From a bacterium (lineage in GTDB: Bacteria > UBP6 > JAFGXH01), in contig JAMOQH010000129.1 in assembly GCA_027064085.1 (NCBI GenBank), positions 1 to 36,177 of the forward strand: DNA of 36,177 nt, in the 5' to 3' direction. Made by a program: the position numbers and the translations under genes. Shown here one piece after another: positions 32,764 through 36,177 of this stretch. Numbering within the stretch: the stretch's first letter is position 1; each line of letters starts with the position of its first letter. Under the pieces are notes generated by a model. That model searched no databases and was not told the origin of the DNA. It worked only from the letters and a program-made list of their open reading frames with translations.

Positions 32764-33743
32764 TTTAAAAATTTTATATCTTTTTGTCTTTTTATATAAA
32801 TATGATATTTATTATTGTGATCTTGCTTAACTTTTCCTGTAATATAAGCATAATAATCTTGGTTTTCTTTTAATTTTTCTAGTGAAATACCAGCTTTTTT
32901 AGAAACATGAACAATAACATCTACAAATTGATGAAAAGGTAGTTTATATGTGTACTCATTAGTTTCTTCTTCAATATCTCTAATTAAGCCAAATACTTTT
33001 ACTTTTTTATTAATAAATTTCTTTAGTTTGTAATAATCATAATCATTACCTCCAATAAAAAGATATCTTTTCTTTTTACCATTTTTACGATAATCATCTA
33101 TTTGTTCCCCCCTCTTATTCCACCACTTTAATCTGACTTCATAATCAGGATAATGCTTACCATCTTTACTCCAAACTCCTAATTTAGATTTTCTAGCAAA
33201 CTTCTGAGCCTCAACAAATTCTTTATGAAATCTTCTTGAACGACCATATTTTGTGCTATAAGGAGTGTAACCATGCCTAACAATTTCTATATTAAAATTA
33301 ACCCATTTATCTCTTTTTTTAACAAATACATAAGTTAAGTATCTACCAAAATACCCTTTTTTAGCAGATTTACTATCGTATTCAAGCCTAACAATAGATG
33401 CACCTCTAAAAAAATCCCTTGCCCATAGTGTTGCTTGATACCCAAGAGGAGTATTAAATTTAACTGGTTTATCTACAACTTTTAGCATTTTAGATTCTAA
33501 ATATTCATCCCAATTATCAGCAATTTCTTTAGTTCTAACAGCAGCCGTCCCATGTTTAAATGATTCCTCTGTATCTATAAATAAAATTCTTATAGATGCA
33601 TCCAATCCATCAACCTTTATTGTATCTCCATCTACAACTGCATGGTCAACATCTCCTTTTAAAGGAAATTCTCCTAAAAGAAGCATGTTTTTAGCAAAAA
33701 GAGCAAGTGTTGTCATAAATAAAATTAAAATTATTTTTTTCAT
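32760..33743 (-). CDS. Exported thermonuclease-like protein with C-terminal extra domain
   Basis: A 327-residue protein. Residues 1-17 are a signal peptide (KKIILILFMTTLALFA). Residues about 30-200 are a staphylococcal-nuclease domain with all catalytic positions: VVDGDTI, Arg in SIRILFIDTEES (matching Arg35, Asp40, Thr41, Glu43) and FGRYLTYV (Arg87), then EAQKFARKSKLGVWS. Such enzymes cut DNA and RNA with calcium. The last about 110 residues form a beta-rich domain, perhaps OB-like, not recognised. GGAG lies six bases before ATG 33743, directly next to the stop of the previous gene. It is probably periplasmic or secreted, for nutrient uptake or attack; its placement in an operon with a cytoplasmic kinase is odd. 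Confidence 0.85.
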   Translation of the reverse strand: MKKIILILFMTTLALFAKNMLLLGEFPLKGDVDHAVVDGDTIKVDGLDASIRILFIDTEESFKHGTAAVRTKEIADNWDEYLESKMLKVVDKPVKFNTPLGYQATLWARDFFRGASIVRLEYDSKSAKKGYFGRYLTYVFVKKRDKWVNFNIEIVRHGYTPYSTKYGRSRRFHKEFVEAQKFARKSKLGVWSKDGKHYPDYEVRLKWWNKRGEQIDDYRKNGKKKRYLFIGGNDYDYYKLKKFINKKVKVFGLIRDIEEETNEYTYKLPFHQFVDVIVHVSKKAGISLEKLKENQDYYAYITGKVKQDHNNKYHIYIKRQKDIKFLK

Positions 33744-34163
33744 CTATTTCTCCAAAAATATTTTCTCAAGTTTCTCTGTTTTTTCTAAATAATGTTTCAT
33801 AATATTTTCTTGTAATTTTAATGCAAATTTTGGTGAATTTTCTTTCAGTTTAACATATCGTTCTTTAGTTAAATAAAAATACTGACTTTTTTGTTCTGAT
33901 TTAACAGTCAATCTATGTTTAGAATTAGTAATTAAAGATAATACAGAAAAAATTATTCCTGCTGTAAAATATTTTTTTACTCCATTATAGCTAGTTGATA
34001 GTTTTCCACCTAAAACAATATATAGCCCCTTAGATATTTCACCTTCACTAAACAATAATTCATCAGCATCAATTAGTTTTCTTTCACCAAGTTTAAATAT
34101 TGCCTTTACTTGCTTTTCACTAAAATCTGAAAATAAATCTAGATTTTCAAAAAGATTACTCAT
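33744..34163 (-). CDS. Stand-alone cyclic-nucleotide-binding-like domain
   Basis: ATG 34163 is preferred: it has GAGG upstream and overlaps the previous stop by eight bases (ATGAGTAA); the longer frame begins with TTG inside that site. The 139-residue product is a single CRP/PKA-type cNMP-binding domain (LFENLDLFSDFSEKQVKAI, LLFSEGEISKGLYIVLGGKL, then HRLTVK). There is no helix-turn-helix. The phosphate-binding cassette, normally FGExxLL...R-A-T, reads FSVLSLI...HRLTV, so Gly-Glu is lost while the Arg may remain; binding of cAMP or cGMP is doubtful. The last helix is Lys/Glu-rich. Possibly it is a small protein-protein module for the operon. No known homologue is recognised beyond the fold. 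Confidence 0.75.
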   Translation of the reverse strand: MSNLFENLDLFSDFSEKQVKAIFKLGERKLIDADELLFSEGEISKGLYIVLGGKLSTSYNGVKKYFTAGIIFSVLSLITNSKHRLTVKSEQKSQYFYLTKERYVKLKENSPKFALKLQENIMKHYLEKTEKLEKIFLEK

Positions 34164-34695
34164 TTTTATAGTCCTCAATTAAGTCAAAATAATTTTGAGC
34201 AGATTTATAAAATTGTTCTTTCACTTCTTTTACTTTGGGAAATTCTTTTTTTACTACTGCAGGATTCCCAGCAACAAGAGTATATGGAGGTACAATAAAT
34301 CCTTCTTTAACAACACTTCCTGCAGCAACAACTGAACACTCTCCTATTTTTGCATCGTCTAACACAACAGCACCCATACCAATCAAACTATAATCAGATA
34401 TTTTACAACTATGCAAAACAGCATTATGACCTACAGTAACATAATCACCTATAACTAACTCTCCCTTTTCTGGATTAGCACTATAATGTTCCCTACTTGT
34501 AACATGTAAAATTGAACCATCTTGTATATTTGTATAATTACCTATTTTTATAGAGTTTACATCCCCTCTTATTACTGCATTAAACCAAATAGATGATTGT
34601 ATACCTATTTCAACTTCACCAATAATAATTGCCGTCTCTTCAACAAATGCTGTTTTATCTATTATTGGAGCTATATTTTTATACTTTTTTAACAT
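34156..34695 (-). CDS. Gamma-carbonic anhydrase family protein
   Basis: A 179-residue left-handed beta-helix protein of the YrdA/PaaY/CamH type, made of hexapeptide turns (IGEVEIGIQSSIWFNAVIRGD, IGDYVTVGHNAVLHSCKI). Three His likely to bind zinc, His64 (ILHVT), His90 and His95, have the CamH spacing, and GNPAVVKKEF ends the helix. It probably forms a trimer with zinc sites at the interfaces and may hydrate CO2, although many members show no such activity. It starts two bases after PrmA and overlaps the cNMP-like gene. Confidence 0.9.
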   Translation of the reverse strand: MLKKYKNIAPIIDKTAFVEETAIIIGEVEIGIQSSIWFNAVIRGDVNSIKIGNYTNIQDGSILHVTSREHYSANPEKGELVIGDYVTVGHNAVLHSCKISDYSLIGMGAVVLDDAKIGECSVVAAGSVVKEGFIVPPYTLVAGNPAVVKKEFPKVKEVKEQFYKSAQNYFDLIEDYKNE

Positions 34696-34697
34696 TA

Positions 34698-35645
34698 CTA
34701 CCTCTTAACATATAATAAACCTATCCAGTCATTAAGCTGAAATAAATCTATTAATTTTAACTTATTTGATGAAAACTTTCTAATAAATTCATCTTTCTCA
34801 CTAGCTTGGACACCAGAGAGTACTAAAATATTCTTTGTTTTTTCTATTAATTCGTTTTTTATATCATATAGCACAGAAGATATTATATTTGAAACAACTA
34901 AATCATAAGTTATATTAACATCTTCAATTAAAATATCAAGCATATTCACATTTTTTAATTTATTTTTAATTATATTGTTTTTAGCTATTCTTCTTGCTTC
35001 TAAGTCTATTTCAATTAAATCAATATTTGTTAAATCACTATTCAACATTGAAGCACTCATTCCTAAAATACCCGTTCCTGCACCAACATCTAACATTGAA
35101 GATAAATTATACTTTTCTTGTAAAAATACCTTTTCAATGGTTTGTACTATTAATTTTGTTGTTTCATGAAGACCTGTTCCAAATGCCATATCTGGATTTA
35201 TATCAATAACAAATTCATCATCTTTTATATCATAGGTTTCCCATTCAGGTTTAATTACAATATGTTTTGATATTTTTATTGGTTTAAAGAATTTTTTCCA
35301 TTCATTTTTCCAATCTTCATTTTTATTCACTTCATAAGTAATACTTTTTATAGAATTAATTAATAATTTTTCATCTTTTATAATATTTTTTAACTCTTTT
35401 TTAAGCTCAAACAAAAAAGAATCTACATCAATAACTTTATCAAAATAAATAATTGCTTCAATGTGGTCTTTTATAGGAATATTTCCATCTTCCCACTCCA
35501 TAAAAGTTTCATTATCCCTTGTTTCAACACCTGAAACACCTTTATTCCATAAAAAAATAGACAATATCTGAAAATACATATCTTGCTCTAAAGGAGCTAC
35601 AGCTAAAGGTAAGTCTATTTTTATTTTTATATAATTATTATCCAT
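34698..35645 (-). CDS. prmA: Ribosomal protein L11 methyltransferase
   Basis: ATG 35645 is preferred; the longer frame opens with a TTG three codons earlier and neither has a strong site. The 315-residue protein has the PrmA layout: an N-terminal substrate domain, INPDMAFGTGLHETTKL before the SAM domain, MLDVGAGTGILGMSA for S-adenosylmethionine, and VVSNIISSVL (post-I/IV motif), with LSGVQASE near the C-terminus. It trimethylates ribosomal protein L11. Length is slightly more than in E. coli (293). It is first of a five-gene leftward operon with a promoter just upstream. Confidence 0.92.
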   Translation of the reverse strand: MDNNYIKIKIDLPLAVAPLEQDMYFQILSIFLWNKGVSGVETRDNETFMEWEDGNIPIKDHIEAIIYFDKVIDVDSFLFELKKELKNIIKDEKLLINSIKSITYEVNKNEDWKNEWKKFFKPIKISKHIVIKPEWETYDIKDDEFVIDINPDMAFGTGLHETTKLIVQTIEKVFLQEKYNLSSMLDVGAGTGILGMSASMLNSDLTNIDLIEIDLEARRIAKNNIIKNKLKNVNMLDILIEDVNITYDLVVSNIISSVLYDIKNELIEKTKNILVLSGVQASEKDEFIRKFSSNKLKLIDLFQLNDWIGLLYVKR

Positions 35646-35669
35646 ATAAACCAACTAAAAGATCAGGAT

Positions 35670-35698
35670 ACTATATCATATTTGTTTTTTTTAAACAA
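35670..35698 (-). promoter_or_regulatory. Promoter of the prmA operon
   Basis: On the minus strand TTGTTT (35698-35693), 17 bases and TATAGT (35675-35670). The -35 box and spacer overlap the ATTTGTTT/AAACAAAT hairpin at 35680-35700, so a regulator or DNA structure could control it. Confidence 0.5.
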
Positions 35699-35700
35699 AT
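35680..35700. repeat. Inverted repeat in the prmA promoter
   Basis: ATTTGTTT (35680-35687) and AAACAAAT (35693-35700) are perfect arms around five T. A similar but shorter ATTTGT/ACAAAT pair lies at 810-827. Confidence 0.5.
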
Positions 35701-35723
35701 TCTCATAAAATAAAGATACTAAA

Positions 35724-35752
35724 TTGACAAAATCTCAATTACATAATAGAAT
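35724..35752 (+). promoter_or_regulatory. Promoter of the Cys-rich repeat lipoprotein
   Basis: TTGACA (35724-35729), 17 bases and TAGAAT (35747-35752), 33 bases before the ATG. It diverges from the prmA promoter. Confidence 0.6.
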
Positions 35753-35785
35753 GGAGAGTGTATTTATTCTTTTTCGGGGGATTTT

Positions 35786-36177
35786 ATGAAATATTTTGGA
35801 TATGTACTTATATTATTTTTATCATTTTTTATATTTTCATGTAATCAAACATCGACGGGTACTAATAATGGGCAATGTTCTAAACAAAATCCTCATGGTA
35901 AATGTACTGATGATAAAACTTGTATTCTTTTTGAGTGCCATGATAATACAGAGTTATGTAGTTCAGATAACCAAAATGGTTTATGTAATATAGATTATAC
36001 TTGTTATAATGGAGAATGTACTGAAGTAGGAACACTACCATGTAGTTCAGAACATCCCAAAGGTAAATGTGATACCGAGGGAAATATATGCTTTAACGGA
36101 ACCTGCATAGATGAGTCTGAGTTGTGTTCTGAAACAAATCAAACAGGAAAATGTGAAGGAAATAAAGTTTGTAAACA
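35786..36177 (+). CDS. Cys-rich repeat lipoprotein, 5' part only
   Basis: From ATG 35786 the frame is open for 130 codons to the window edge, so the gene continues outside. A GGGGG run lies five bases upstream. The N-terminus is a signal peptide with lipobox IFSC (Cys19). After a short Thr/Asn linker come four repeats of about 27 residues of the type xCSxxxxxGxCxxxxxCxxGxC, for example LPCSSEHPKGKC and ELCSETNQTGKC, each with four Cys. These resemble the Cys-rich stalks that precede larger extracellular domains in some Gram-negative surface proteins. What the missing C-terminal part does is unknown. It recalls the 24095 lipoprotein in style, but the repeat unit is different and shorter. Confidence 0.85.
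   Translation, partial: MKYFGYVLILFLSFFIFSCNQTSTGTNNGQCSKQNPHGKCTDDKTCILFECHDNTELCSSDNQNGLCNIDYTCYNGECTEVGTLPCSSEHPKGKCDTEGNICFNGTCIDESELCSETNQTGKCEGNKVCK

Overview
The window is a chromosomal segment of a very AT-rich bacterium with two membranes. Outer-membrane biogenesis genes (TamA/BamA-like barrel and TamB), several lipoproteins with SPII-type signals, and FtsH, RsmG, PrmA and Fur homologues all point that way. Large cysteine-rich modular lipoproteins are unusual and recall deltaproteobacterial-type lineages (Myxococcota or Bradymonadota-like), but the sequence alone does not fix the phylum. No rRNA, tRNA, CRISPR array, transposase or phage gene was found, so most of the window reads as ordinary chromosome with some lineage-specific genes.

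Layout. 1-472 (-) is the 5' part of a calcineurin-like phosphoesterase cut by the window edge. A 630-bp AT-rich gap with several palindromes follows. 1103-6545 (+) is a four-gene operon: TetR regulator, alkyl-DHAP-synthase-like flavoprotein, FAD glycerol-3-phosphate dehydrogenase and FGGY kinase. It looks like a glycerol/dihydroxyacetone phosphate or ether-lipid unit. 11389-6625 (-) is a potassium-uptake operon: a PAS protein, two TrkA-like RCK proteins and TrkH. 11594-12784 (+) is a stand-alone proline dehydrogenase, convergent with an ankyrin-repeat gene (14185-12818, -). 22581-14434 (-) is a DnaC-like zinc/AAA+ ATPase followed by TamB and a multi-POTRA TamA/BamA protein. A divergent promoter region separates it from fur and a phosphoesterase lipoprotein (22703-24017, +). 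Then, all on +, come a 700-residue Cys-rich lipoprotein, rsmG, ftsH, an LPP20-like lipoprotein, and a pair made of an RSH-like protein (HD + TGS, degenerate synthetase) and a short-chain reductase. 35645-32134 (-) is a compact operon: PrmA, gamma-carbonic anhydrase, a lone cNMP-binding-like domain, an exported thermonuclease and a minimal protein kinase. The window ends inside another Cys-rich repeat lipoprotein (35786 to the edge, +).

Working together: genes in each operon are separated by a few bases or overlap (TAATG, ATGA and ATGAGTAA junctions), so translational coupling is common. Promoters of the TTGACA/TTGTTT-17-TATTTT type can be read before several units, and two strong intrinsic terminators bound the abundant lipoprotein genes. 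Several true starts are GTG or TTG, or lie a few codons inside the longest reading frame; these are corrected below from the ribosome-binding sites.

Most interesting points: the RSH-like protein that keeps ppGpp-hydrolase residues but not synthetase motifs; the PrmA-to-kinase operon; the PAS-TrkA-TrkA-TrkH unit; the Cys-rich modular lipoproteins; and a nested inverted repeat carrying a 19-codon reading frame before the LPP20-like gene.
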